From Flavobacterium pectinovorum (GTDB lineage Bacteria; Bacteroidota; Bacteroidia; Flavobacteriales; Flavobacteriaceae), in the NCBI RefSeq assembly GCF_006438875.1, contig NZ_RCZH01000006.1, positions 1-58,643 of the forward strand: a stretch of 58,643 nucleotides of DNA, read 5' to 3'. Positions 42,901 to 51,060 of the stretch are shown here, piece after piece (positions within the stretch are counted from its first letter, which is position 1; each line of letters starts with the position of its first letter). A program made the position numbers and the translations under genes. Below the pieces are notes generated by a model. The model was not told the DNA's origin. It searched no databases and saw nothing but the letters and a program-made list of their open reading frames with translations.

Positions 42901-44528
42901 ATGATCGAATCCGGTAAATCGGCAAAGAGTTTTTTCATCTCTTCTCCTGACTTATAATAATATTCCTGATTTGGTAATCCGTAACGATATCCTCGACCAC
43001 GACCAATTGGTGTAGCTTGTTTTTCACCATCTTTTACACACAACAAAATATCGTGCGCATTGGCGTCTTCTTTATTTAAATAATAGGTATTGTTTGTCGC
43101 AATTAATTTGACATTGTGCTTTTGAGAAAACTCAATCAGGGTTTTATTTACACGATTTTCATCTTCCTGATTGTGACGCATAATCTCCAGATAGAAATCA
43201 TCGCCAAATTGTTCTTTCCACCAAATCAAAGCTTCTTCGGCCTGGTTTTCACCGATATTTAGAATTTTACTCGGAATCTCTCCGTATAAATTTCCGGATA
43301 AAACCATGATATCTTCTTTGTATTTTTCGATAATTTTTCGATCAATTCTCGGAACATAATAGAAACCATTGGTAAATGCAATCGACGACATTTTTGCCAG
43401 ATTGTGGTATCCATTTTTATTTTTGGCTAATAAAACAACCTGATTTCCGTTGTCTTTTTTGCTTTTATCCAAATGGTTGTCGCAAACATTAAACTCGCAA
43501 CCCACAATTGGTTTCATTTCAGTTTCCGTTGGTTCTTCACCAGCTTCAACTAATGCCTTATTTTTTCCGGATGCTGCTTTATTGTGGTTCATAACGGCAC
43601 TCACAAAGTGAAAAGCTCCCATCATGTTTCCGGTATCTGTCATGGCAACAGCTGGCATTCCGTTTTTGGCTGTAGCTGCAACTATATTTCCAATTCCTAT
43701 AGTAGATTGAAGAACCGAAAACTGCGTATGATTGTGTAGATGCGCGTATTTTGCGGTTTTAAAATCTTCTCTGTCAGAATGTGAAACTGTAGTTTCTTTA
43801 CCTACAGATTCTAAAGCTTTTAACTGCTCTCTGATTTTATCAGAAGCTGCTTTTAAGTTGATGTGTTTTAAACCTATTAAAGGAAATTCCTGAGGATTTC
43901 TATTCTGAAATTCCCTGAAGTAATCCTTCGGAACATCCAGTTCTTCTTTGGTAAAAACTTCTCTTCTGATTAACTCTAAAAAACAACGCGTAGTTGCCTC
44001 AACATCAGCAGTTGCGTTGTGCGCTTCCGCGAAAGGTTTATTAAAAAGATAACTATGTAATTCTGTTAGGGTTGGTAATTTAAATTTACCTCCACGACCT
44101 CCGGGAAGTTTTAGTAATGAAGCCGTAACCTCCGTACAAGTATCCAAAACCGGCATTGAACTCATAGTGGAATCCACGCCAGCTCTATGAAACTCGGCGC
44201 CCATAATATTAACGTCGAAACCTAAATTCTGACCCACAATAAATTTGGTTTTGCTTAAAGCAATATTGAATTTCTCCAAAACTTCAGCCAACGTGATTCC
44301 ATCGGCTTCAGCCAATTCTGTCGAAATTCCGTGGATACGTTCTGCATCATACGGAATATTGAATCCGTCAGGTTTAACTAAATAATCCTGATGTTCTATA
44401 AGCGTTCCCATTTCGTCATGAAGCTGCCAGGCGATCTGAATACAGCGAGGCCAGTTATCAGAATCGGTTATTGGAGCATCCCAACGTTTTGGTAATCCAG
44501 TAGTTTCGGTATCGAATATTAAATACAT
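39990..44528 (-). CDS. dnaE: DNA polymerase III alpha with N-terminal proofreading exonuclease domain
   Basis: 1512 residues from ATG 44528 (MYLIFDTETTGLPKRWDAPI); an ATG ten codons earlier is less likely since the exonuclease motif begins here. Residues about 1-190: DnaQ-type exonuclease, FDTETTG (Exo I), FIVGQNLGFDVNIMGAEF (Exo II) and HNATADVEATTRCF (Exo III). Then PHP domain (AHLHNHTQFSVLQSTIGIGN), polymerase core GPGRGSAAGSAVAYCLG and MPDIDIDFDDEGR (catalytic Asp), FQYESPGMQKYMKDLKP, FNKSHSTCYAWIAYQTAY, and an OB domain (LNFAGIINNVQHRVAKNGKG). The fused proofreader is known in Bacteroidota. This is the main replicative polymerase. Monocistronic. Confidence 0.97.
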   Translation of the reverse strand: MYLIFDTETTGLPKRWDAPITDSDNWPRCIQIAWQLHDEMGTLIEHQDYLVKPDGFNIPYDAERIHGISTELAEADGITLAEVLEKFNIALSKTKFIVGQNLGFDVNIMGAEFHRAGVDSTMSSMPVLDTCTEVTASLLKLPGGRGGKFKLPTLTELHSYLFNKPFAEAHNATADVEATTRCFLELIRREVFTKEELDVPKDYFREFQNRNPQEFPLIGLKHINLKAASDKIREQLKALESVGKETTVSHSDREDFKTAKYAHLHNHTQFSVLQSTIGIGNIVAATAKNGMPAVAMTDTGNMMGAFHFVSAVMNHNKAASGKNKALVEAGEEPTETEMKPIVGCEFNVCDNHLDKSKKDNGNQVVLLAKNKNGYHNLAKMSSIAFTNGFYYVPRIDRKIIEKYKEDIMVLSGNLYGEIPSKILNIGENQAEEALIWWKEQFGDDFYLEIMRHNQEDENRVNKTLIEFSQKHNVKLIATNNTYYLNKEDANAHDILLCVKDGEKQATPIGRGRGYRYGLPNQEYYYKSGEEMKKLFADLPDSIINIQEIVDKVEIYSLYRDVLLPKFDIPEEFVVVEDEADGGVRGENKYLRHLTMVGAARRYGEITESIQERLDFELLTISNSGYPGYFLIVQDFIAEARKMDVSVGPGRGSAAGSAVAYCLGITNIDPIKYDLLFERFLNPDRVSMPDIDIDFDDEGRGRVMDYVINKYGQNQVAQIITYGKMATKSAIRDTARVLDLPLFEADRIAKLIPAMMPSKWNLARFISESEDEVKKALRSDEFDNVKELIAIANEDDLAGETIQQAKILEGSMRNTGIHACGVIITPSDITNFVPVTTAKDSDLYVTQFDNSVAESAGLLKMDFLGLKTLTLIKDTVKLVKYRNGIDLDPDTFPIDDVETYALFQRGETVGIFQYESPGMQKYMKDLKPTVFGDLIAMNALYRPGPLEYIPSFVRRKNGEEEIKYDLDACEEYLGETYGITVYQEQVMLLSQSLADFTKGEADVLRKAMGKKQKEVLDKMKPKFVEQAAKKGHDAKILEKIWKDWEAFASYAFNKSHSTCYAWIAYQTAYLKAHYPAEYMAAVLSNNMNDIKQVSFFMEECKRMGLQVLGPDVNESYYKFTVNDEYAVRFGMGAIKGVGSGAVATIVESRKDGRYKSIFDLAKRIDLRAANKKAIENLALAGGFDSFEGTTRAQYFHDDGDGITFYEKAIRYGSKFQENENSSQVSLFGETSEVQIDEPVVPPCEDWSTMEKLAKEKEVVGIYISGHPLDDFRYEMKYFCNARLESLKSMNEYVGKNLNFAGIINNVQHRVAKNGKGWAVFNLEGYDESYEFKIFGEEYLKFRHFLIQNNFAFLKILIKDGWVNHDTGKKSDPRMQFVEIRQLQDILEAFAKKLILLLNIKDLQEDFIYKLSELFNENKGDNTVAFEIMELEKIKRLVEVETPTDFEESDDPVFADEAEDGEVSIEETKIQEVNEIEEIKVVTKLTLPSRRLKIKISAELLHELEKMQVNFKLN

Positions 44529-44794
44529 AGAATTAAAATAGCAAAAATTAAATTCCAAATTCCAATATAAACCACTGATTATATGGATTATAAAAAATTG
44601 CTTTTTAGAAAATGGAGGAAGTTCAAATTTACACTTTTTTTAGAGAAATAACGAAGCTAAAGTTGTTAACAAAAGCATTAAATAAACCTATAGCTGTAAT
44701 TCGTGAAAAAAAATAAACATATAGAAACATAGGTTTTTGTATTGTAAAAAAGAGGCTTAAAAAAATCTAGCTTTTTACACATAGTCCCGAAGCC

Positions 44795-45018
44795 CAATGT
44801 CATTAAGTTAAGCTTTTAAAAAATAAAATTATTGCAAATCAAATCCGTTTTTATCCGCGTTTTTACGAAGTAAATCTGTTTTATCCGCGTCAAAAATTAG
44901 ACACTGATTTTACTGATTCGCTAAAGCGAAAACGCTGATAAAAACGGATTTTCCTAATTACTTTCTTGATTAAACTGTTAAGTAATTTTATAGATTTCTT
45001 CTTAACTTAATGACATTG
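44795..45018. mobile_element. Inverted-repeat element, copy C
   Basis: 224 bases, ends CAATGTCATTAAGTTAAG (44795-44812) and complement (45001-45018). Interior shares ATCCGCGTTTTTACGAAGTAAATC-like sequence with the region right of copy A. Only 15 bases separate it from copy D. Confidence 0.6.
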
Positions 45019-45033
45019 CCCGATCCCGAAGCG

Positions 45034-45397
45034 CAATGTCATTAAGTTAAGCTTTTTTTAGATAATTAAGACTAAAAAAAATCGCGCAAAGTCGCAAAGA
45101 AAATGTATGTAAACTTGGCGGCTTTGCGACTTTGCGCGAGATTTATTCGACAAATATTTTGTTCCATCGGAACACCTCATTGGTAGAAAAAAAATGTATC
45201 GAGAGAAACATCGTCCCATTGGGACGTTTGAGAAATTGTATATGTAATCTGTATATGTTTTTACCAATAATTATTTATAAAATCAAACGTTCCTAAGGAA
45301 CGTGAAAAAACGCCATATTTATTGGGCTACCAATGAAATGTTCCGATGGAACAAAAACAAATTGTTACATTGCATTTTTCTTAACTTAATGACATTG
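45034..45397. mobile_element. Inverted-repeat element, copy D
   Basis: 364 bases, ends CAATGTCATTAAGTTAAG (45034-45051) and complement (45380-45397). Left part matches copy B but with the 23-base hairpin loop (45099-45121) inverted; right part carries nested GTTCCATCGGAAC and GTCCCATTGGGAC palindromes. No transposase. Confidence 0.6.
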
Positions 45398-45614
45398 AGC
45401 GTCGGGACGGGATGTGTTTAAATAAGTGAAACGCCTTTTTTAAGCAACAAATCTATGTTTCTAGGTGTTAAAAAAATTACGCTCAAAGAGATAACAACCT
45501 CCTTTTTATCCGAAAAACTTCGATTATTCATTTTGGATACTCATTGCACCAAAATGAACACTTTTAAACTGTACTCTATCCTGAACTTTGCCCTATCAAT
45601 TTAAAACAATTATT

Positions 45615-46418
45615 ATGAAAACTATTTTTATTACAGGCGCTTCTTCAGGATTAGGGAAAGCTACAGCAAAATTATTTCAGGAAAAAGGATGGAATGTAAT
45701 CGCAACAATGAGAAATCCTGAAAAGGAAACAGAACTTTCTAATTTAAATAATGTAACGCTATTACCACTTGATGTTACCAATTATGACCAAATACAAAGC
45801 ACGGTTCAAAAAGCCATTGCATTAAGCGATATTGATATCGTTTTTAACAATGCCGGTTATGGCTTGATTGGTCCTTTGGAAAGCTTTAATGATGACCAGA
45901 TTACAAAACAACTTAACACTAATTTATTGGGAGTAATTCGTGTTACAAATGCTTTTATTCCATATTTCAGAGAAAGAAAAAGCGGATTGTTCATCTCAAC
46001 TACTTCGATAGGCGGATTGATTGCTTTTCCTTTAAGCTCTGTATATCACGCAACAAAATGGGGACTTGAAGGCTGGAGCGAAAGCATGGCGTTTGAATTA
46101 AATCCGTTTGGAATAAACATTAAAACAGTTTCTCCGGGTGGTATCAAAACAGAATTTCTACACGGCTCACTTGATTCAGGAACTAAACCTGAATATGAAG
46201 CAATGACAAACAGCTTACTTTCAAATGTTGACACCATGTTTGAAATGGCATCAACTCCGGAACAAATTGCCGACGTAGTTTATGAAGCCGCTACAGACGG
46301 AAAAAACAAACTGAGATATGTAGCAGGAGAAGATGCTAAAGCACTTTACAAACAAAGACTGGAACAAGGAGACGAAGTTTTTCGTGCTGCATTGGGGAAA
46401 CAATTTTTAGGAGCATAA
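45615..46418 (+). CDS. Short-chain dehydrogenase/reductase
   Basis: 267 residues from ATG 45615 (MKTIFITGASSGLGKATAKLF), chosen over an upstream non-ATG start. Glycine motif TGASSGLGKA, VFNNAGYGLIG (NNAG), catalytic Ser in LFISTTSIGGLIAF and YHATKWGLEGWSES (YxxxK), then VSPGGIKTEFL. A classical SDR, substrate unknown. Followed by a hairpin and the AraC regulator, which may control it. Confidence 0.92.
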   Translation: MKTIFITGASSGLGKATAKLFQEKGWNVIATMRNPEKETELSNLNNVTLLPLDVTNYDQIQSTVQKAIALSDIDIVFNNAGYGLIGPLESFNDDQITKQLNTNLLGVIRVTNAFIPYFRERKSGLFISTTSIGGLIAFPLSSVYHATKWGLEGWSESMAFELNPFGINIKTVSPGGIKTEFLHGSLDSGTKPEYEAMTNSLLSNVDTMFEMASTPEQIADVVYEAATDGKNKLRYVAGEDAKALYKQRLEQGDEVFRAALGKQFLGA

Positions 46419-46430
46419 TTTATTATCTGG

Positions 46431-46461
46431 TACCGTTCAGGTTTTGATAACCTGAACGGTA
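46431..46461. terminator. Hairpin between the SDR and AraC genes
   Basis: 13-bp perfect stem TACCGTTCAGGTT/AACCTGAACGGTA, loop TTGAT. Not followed by a T-run; termination or a repeat, either is possible. Confidence 0.5.
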
Positions 46462-46492
46462 TTAGTTTTGAATTTTTTTATAAATTTATATC

Positions 46493-47413
46493 ATGGAAAA
46501 GAAAAACAACAATCCGACAAAAATTTCCTCTTTATCACAATTTCATAGTTTATTTAAACTCCCAAAACCGCTTCATCCTCTGATAAGTTTGGTCGACAAC
46601 ACCAAACTGGTTATAGATGCTGATTTAACTAATAACCATTTTCTACTAGATTTCTATAAAATATCCTATAAATACTCAACTAACGGAAAAATGGGTTACG
46701 GTCAGGGTTATTATGATTTTAATGAAGGCGGATTAATGTTTACTTCACCCAATCAATTGATTTTTACCGATAATCAAGAAGGAATTGAATATTTTGGTTA
46801 TACCTTACTTTTCCACTCGGACTTTATCAGAAATTATCCTTTAGGAAAAAACATCAAAAAATACGGCTTCTTTTCATATGATACCAATGAAGCACTTCAT
46901 CTTTCTGATAGCGAAAAAACAACTATTACAGGTTTATTAACAAGCATTGATAGTGAACTTCATACTGCTATAGACGAAATGAGCCAGGATGTAATCGTTT
47001 CTTATATAGACGTTTTACTTAATTACAGTAATCGTTTTTACAAACGCCAATTCATTACCAGAAAAACAATCAGCAATGATTTATTAACCAAAGTAGAAGA
47101 AACTCTTGGTAATTATCTGGACAATGCCGAAACCCTAAAAAGAGGATTACCTACAGTAGATTTTCTTGCTTCACAAATCAACGTTTCCAGTCATTACCTG
47201 AGCGACATGCTTCGGAATTTAACCGGACAAAATGCACAACAACATATTCATTCCAAACTAATTGAAAAATCAAAGGATTTCCTGATGACCACGAATCTGT
47301 CGGTAGCAGAAATCGCCTATCAATTAGGTTTTGAATATCCTCAGTCATTTAGTAAATTATTCAAAAAGAAAACCAATTTAACACCATTAGAGTTTAAAAA
47401 CTCCTTGAATTAG
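46493..47413 (+). CDS. AraC-family transcription regulator
   Basis: 306 residues. N-terminal cupin-like part (HPLISLVDNTKLVIDADLTN, YYDFNEGGLMFTSPNQLIFT), C-terminal double HTH: TVDFLASQINVSSHYLSDML, RNLTGQNAQQHIHSKLIEKS, NLSVAEIAYQLGFEYPQSFS and KLFKKKTNLTPLEFK. Typical of regulators paired with oxidoreductases; it probably governs the preceding SDR gene, 75 bases upstream. Ligand unknown. Confidence 0.9.
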   Translation: MEKKNNNPTKISSLSQFHSLFKLPKPLHPLISLVDNTKLVIDADLTNNHFLLDFYKISYKYSTNGKMGYGQGYYDFNEGGLMFTSPNQLIFTDNQEGIEYFGYTLLFHSDFIRNYPLGKNIKKYGFFSYDTNEALHLSDSEKTTITGLLTSIDSELHTAIDEMSQDVIVSYIDVLLNYSNRFYKRQFITRKTISNDLLTKVEETLGNYLDNAETLKRGLPTVDFLASQINVSSHYLSDMLRNLTGQNAQQHIHSKLIEKSKDFLMTTNLSVAEIAYQLGFEYPQSFSKLFKKKTNLTPLEFKNSLN

Positions 47414-47937
47414 TCTTCAAAATTATTCACTTTCAATAAGTCTCTTTTTCTTTTAAAAAATCATAAAATTTCATAAAATTCATCCACTTGGATGTCGTAG
47501 TATTTAAATGAAATTTTCAACATAAAAGATCATTAAAAATTTGATTTTTTAAGCTTCAAAAAACCAATAAATGAAGCTTTTTAAAAAGTAAAAAAAGATT
47601 TTAAAACTAACAATTATTACTATTTTCATTGATTTTGTTACATTTTTTTCAATTAAACATTATATTATGTATTGATTTTGAGATAAATTTGCCAACTATT
47701 AAAAATAAAGCAAGCAAATCAAAATTAAGCCAAAAAAGAAAAGCAAAACCAATTTATATTCATTCTACAACCAAATCTGATTACAAAAAAGCCATTCGCA
47801 ATTTGTATTTCAGTTTGGGTATCGTATATAATGAAATATTGAAATTGACGACCTTATATCTTTTTCTAATTTTGTTTTTCTATTATAATGAGCAGGAATT
47901 GCTTTGGTTAGAATATTACAATTAAAAAAAATAAAAA
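47414..47937. promoter_or_regulatory. leuC upstream region with Leu-rich open frame
   Basis: A TTTTAAGCTTCA/TGAAGCTTTTTAAAA hairpin (about 47547-47587) probably ends the AraC transcript. TAAATTTG at 47684-47691 is the likely -7 box for leu. From there to leuC a frame stays open without ATG; a TTG in it at 47840 would start KLTTLYLFLILFFYYNEQEL (seven Leu in 20 residues after the initiator), ending at TAA 47923, 12 bases before leuC. It may be a translated leader. No terminator-like attenuator hairpin was seen. Confidence 0.35.
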
Positions 47938-49332
47938 ATGAGTAAGACATTATTTGACAAAGTATGGGATTCACATGTAGTGCGTAAAATTGAAGATGGA
48001 CCAGATGTGTTTTTTATTGACCGTCATTTCATTCATGAGGTTACGAGTCCTGTTGCTTTTTTAGGATTAAAAGCCAGAGGCGTTAAGGTTTTATACCCAG
48101 AGCGTACTTTTGCAACTGCAGATCACAATACACCAACCATAAACCAACATTTACCAGTTGAAGATGCTTTATCAGCCAATCAGCTTAAAGCGCTTGAAGA
48201 TAATGCTGCTGAATACGGTATTTCGCACTGGGGATTAGGTCACATTAAAAATGGAATTGTACACGTAGTTGGTCCTGAAAACGGAATTACTTTGCCAGGT
48301 GCTACTATTGTATGTGGAGATTCTCATACTTCTACTCATGGTGCTTTTGGAGCAATTGCTTTTGGTATCGGAACTTCTGAGGTTGAGATGGTACTTTCTA
48401 CGCAATGTATCATGCAGCCAAAACCAAAGAAAATGCGTATTAACGTAAATGGTGAATTAAGCAAAGGTGTTGGTCCAAAAGACGTTGCACTTTATATTAT
48501 TGCTCAATTGACTACTTCTGGAGGTACTGGTTATTTTGTTGAATATGCAGGTGATGTTTTCGAAAACATGACTATGGAAGGCCGTATGACAGTTTGTAAC
48601 CTAAGTATCGAAATGGGTGCCCGTGGTGGAATGATCGCGCCTGACCAAAAAACTTTTGATTTCCTTGAAGGCAGATTATATGCTCCAAAAGGCGAAGCTT
48701 GGGATAAAGCAGTTGCTTATTGGAAAACACTTAAAACTGATGATGATGCCGTTTTTGATGCTGAATTAAACATCAACGCTGCTGACATTGAACCAATGAT
48801 TACTTACGGTACTAACCCTGGAATGGGAATTGGTATTACAAAACATATTCCGAACGCCAATCAAGTTGAAGGTGGTGAGGAAACTTATAAAAAATCGCTT
48901 GCTTACATGGGCTTTCAGGAAGACGATGTTATGATTGGGAAACCAATTGATTTTGTTTTCTTAGGAAGTTGTACAAACGGACGTATTGAAGATTTTAGAG
49001 CTTTTACAGAAATTGTAAAAGGAAGAAAAAAAGCAGATAATGTTACTGCTTGGTTAGTTCCGGGTTCTCACGTTGTTGAAGCTCAGATTAAAGAAGAAGG
49101 TTTATTGGATATTTTAACTGAAGCTGGTTTTGTATTACGTCAGCCTGGCTGTTCTGCTTGTTTAGCAATGAATGATGATAAAGTTCCTGCCGGAAAATAT
49201 GCAGTTAGTACATCAAACAGAAACTTTGAAGGTCGTCAGGGTCCTGGATCAAGAACATTATTAGCGAGTCCAATTATGGCTGCCGCTGCTGCTGTAACAG
49301 GAAAACTAACGGATCCGAGAGAGTTATTTTAG
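47938..49332 (+). CDS. leuC: 3-isopropylmalate dehydratase large subunit
   Basis: 464 residues. [12 protein letters not shown] start; HSTHGAFG-type motif [34 protein letters not shown] and [15 protein letters not shown] giving the three cluster-binding Cys of aconitase-like enzymes, with [20 protein letters not shown] at the end. With LeuD it isomerises 2- to 3-isopropylmalate using a 4Fe-4S cluster. First gene of the leu cluster. Confidence 0.97.
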   Translation: MSKTLFDKVWDSHVVRKIEDGPDVFFIDRHFIHEVTSPVAFLGLKARGVKVLYPERTFATADHNTPTINQHLPVEDALSANQLKALEDNAAEYGISHWGLGHIKNGIVHVVGPENGITLPGATIVCGDSHTSTHGAFGAIAFGIGTSEVEMVLSTQCIMQPKPKKMRINVNGELSKGVGPKDVALYIIAQLTTSGGTGYFVEYAGDVFENMTMEGRMTVCNLSIEMGARGGMIAPDQKTFDFLEGRLYAPKGEAWDKAVAYWKTLKTDDDAVFDAELNINAADIEPMITYGTNPGMGIGITKHIPNANQVEGGEETYKKSLAYMGFQEDDVMIGKPIDFVFLGSCTNGRIEDFRAFTEIVKGRKKADNVTAWLVPGSHVVEAQIKEEGLLDILTEAGFVLRQPGCSACLAMNDDKVPAGKYAVSTSNRNFEGRQGPGSRTLLASPIMAAAAAVTGKLTDPRELF

Positions 49333-49497
49333 ATTGGAGATTATAGATTTTAGATTTCTCACTTTGAGTAAATCTTTATCTAAATTTCTTCAAATAAAAT
49401 GATCAACATTATTTAATACAAAACATTTTTAGGTTCTAAGTTTAAGTTTTCAAAAGAAAATCTAAAATCTAAATCCTAAAATCTAAAATTCCAAAAA

Positions 49498-50094
49498 ATG
49501 GCATACGATAAATTTAATATACTTACCAGCAGTGCAGTGCCGCTGCCAATTGAGAACGTAGATACAGATCAAATCATTCCGGCTCGTTTCCTGAAAGCTA
49601 CAAAGCGTGAAGGTTTTGGAGACAATCTTTTTAGAGACTGGAGATACAATGGAGACGATTCTCCAAAAGCTGATTTCGTTTTAAACAATTCAACTTACTG
49701 CGGAAAAATCCTTGTTGGAGGAAAAAACTTCGGTTCAGGATCTTCAAGAGAACATGCAGCCTGGGCTGTTTATGATTACGGATTTCGTGCTGTAGTTTCA
49801 AGTTTCTTCGCAGATATTTTCAAAGGAAACTGCTTGAATATCGGAGTTTTACCAGTTCAGGTTAGCCCGGAATTTGCTGATATTATTTTCAAAGCAATCG
49901 AAGCTGATCCTAAAACGGAGTTAGAAATCAACTTACCAAACCAAACGATTACTTTATTAGCAACTGGTCAATCAGAATCTTTTGCTATTAACGGATACAA
50001 AAAAAATAATATGGTTAATGGCTTTGACGACATTGATTATTTACAGAATATTAAGGAAGATATCGTGACTTTCGCTGATAAGCTTCCGTATTAA
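49498..50094 (+). CDS. leuD: 3-isopropylmalate dehydratase small subunit
   Basis: 198 residues. VDTDQIIPARFLKATKREGF, GGKNFGSGSSREHAAWAVYD and SSFFADIFKGNCLNIGVLPV are LeuD landmarks. Partner of LeuC, encoded 165 bases upstream; the gap holds CTAAAATC-type short repeats (TTTAGATTTT/AAAATCTAAA). A strong hairpin follows. Confidence 0.97.
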   Translation: MAYDKFNILTSSAVPLPIENVDTDQIIPARFLKATKREGFGDNLFRDWRYNGDDSPKADFVLNNSTYCGKILVGGKNFGSGSSREHAAWAVYDYGFRAVVSSFFADIFKGNCLNIGVLPVQVSPEFADIIFKAIEADPKTELEINLPNQTITLLATGQSESFAINGYKKNNMVNGFDDIDYLQNIKEDIVTFADKLPY

Positions 50095-50115
50095 TAAAAT
50101 CTTGCTCGATCTATT

Positions 50116-50150
50116 AGACCCGACAGGTTTTCGAAACTTGTCGGGTCTTT
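50116..50150. terminator. Terminator-like hairpin after leuD
   Basis: AGACCCGACAGGTTT/AAACTTGTCGGGTCT stem around TCG, with TTTCT behind. It may split the leu cluster into two transcripts; the half sequence CCCGACAGGTT recurs near 23543. Confidence 0.6.
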
Positions 50151-50226
50151 CTAAATGAAATCGACCGAAGGAATGTTTCCAAATAATCCGATATAGAAAT
50201 CAGCTTTAAAAATAATCCCATTGTAA

Positions 50227-51015
50227 ATGAAAGGCAATAAACATATTAAAAGGGACGAAAACGCAACAAAAATATTTAACGATAGAAGTTTATCAAAAGA
50301 TTATCGAAATCTGATTCAGATTTTAAAACCCGGAATGACGATTTTAGATATTGGGTGCGGAACAGGTTCAATTTCAAAAGACATTGCAAATACTATTGGC
50401 TTTAACGGAAAAGTTATTGGAATCGACAATACAGAAAGTTTCATAAAAAGTGGCCAGGAATTTTATCAATCGGTTTCTAATTTAGAATTAATTGCTGTTG
50501 ATTTATTTGAATACAATCCTGAAATACAATTTGATTTAATTATTTCAGCCAGAACATTACAATGGTTAAGCAATCCGAAAGAAGCTTTAATAAAAATGAA
50601 ATCGTTATTGAAGCCAAACGGTCAAATTTCGATTCTGGACTATGATCACACCAATTTAATATGGAATCCGTTGCCACCGCAAAGCATGCAGGAGTTTTAT
50701 AAAACTTTTTTGAAATGGCGAGAAGATGCCGGAATGAATAATAAGATTGCTGAAGATTTACCTCAATTATTACAAGAAGCGGGTTTTCATTCTATTGAAA
50801 AAATAAATTCAGATGAAGTTTACAATCAGGAAGATTCCGATTTTAAATCAAAAATAGGGATTTGGTCTAAAGTTGCCGGTTCTTCTCAAATGGTCGAAGA
50901 AGGTTATTTAGAGGAAGGATTACGATTAAAGACAATCGAAGAATACAATAACTGGATAGAAAATTCAGCCCTTTCGATGACCATGAAACTAAACGAAGTA
51001 AGGGGAAAAATATAA
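50227..51015 (+). CDS. Class I SAM-dependent methyltransferase
   Basis: 262 residues. Motif I ILDIGCGTGSISKDIA, IGIDNTESFI, LIISARTLQWLSNPKEALIK and motif-III-like LKPNGQISILDYDH. Similar to UbiE/trans-aconitate-type enzymes, substrate unknown. It sits between leuD and leuA in the same direction, 45 bases before leuA, yet has no known role in leucine synthesis; by proximity it may be cotranscribed with leuA-leuB. Confidence 0.8.
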   Translation: MKGNKHIKRDENATKIFNDRSLSKDYRNLIQILKPGMTILDIGCGTGSISKDIANTIGFNGKVIGIDNTESFIKSGQEFYQSVSNLELIAVDLFEYNPEIQFDLIISARTLQWLSNPKEALIKMKSLLKPNGQISILDYDHTNLIWNPLPPQSMQEFYKTFLKWREDAGMNNKIAEDLPQLLQEAGFHSIEKINSDEVYNQEDSDFKSKIGIWSKVAGSSQMVEEGYLEEGLRLKTIEEYNNWIENSALSMTMKLNEVRGKI

Positions 51016-51060
51016 AAGCACAACTATAATTTCACTTTTAAAGAAATATAGACAATCAAT

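Larger units (their letters stand above)
44529..45614. repeat. Gene-free kilobase packed with repeat elements
   Basis: Holds elements C and D in tandem (separate entries), an ATCCGCG/ACGAAG hairpin region (44840-44950), GTTCC.GGAAC- and GTCCC.GGGAC-type palindromes (45160-45355), and a half copy of the GTGAAACGCC/CTATGTGTT repeat (45417-45470). No credible protein gene. Confidence 0.65.

Noticed and set aside
44795..45018. Target-site duplication around element C
   Set aside because: Flanks CCCGAAGCC and CCCGATCCC agree only in part; not enough to call a duplication as for copy A.
45058..45267. 69-codon frame inside element D
   Set aside because: Built of TTTGCGACTTTGCG and GTCCC repeats; no independent coding sign.
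47414..47937. T-box or terminator-type attenuator before leuC
   Set aside because: No T-box motif and no terminator/antiterminator pair between the likely promoter and leuC; the hairpin found lies upstream of the promoter.
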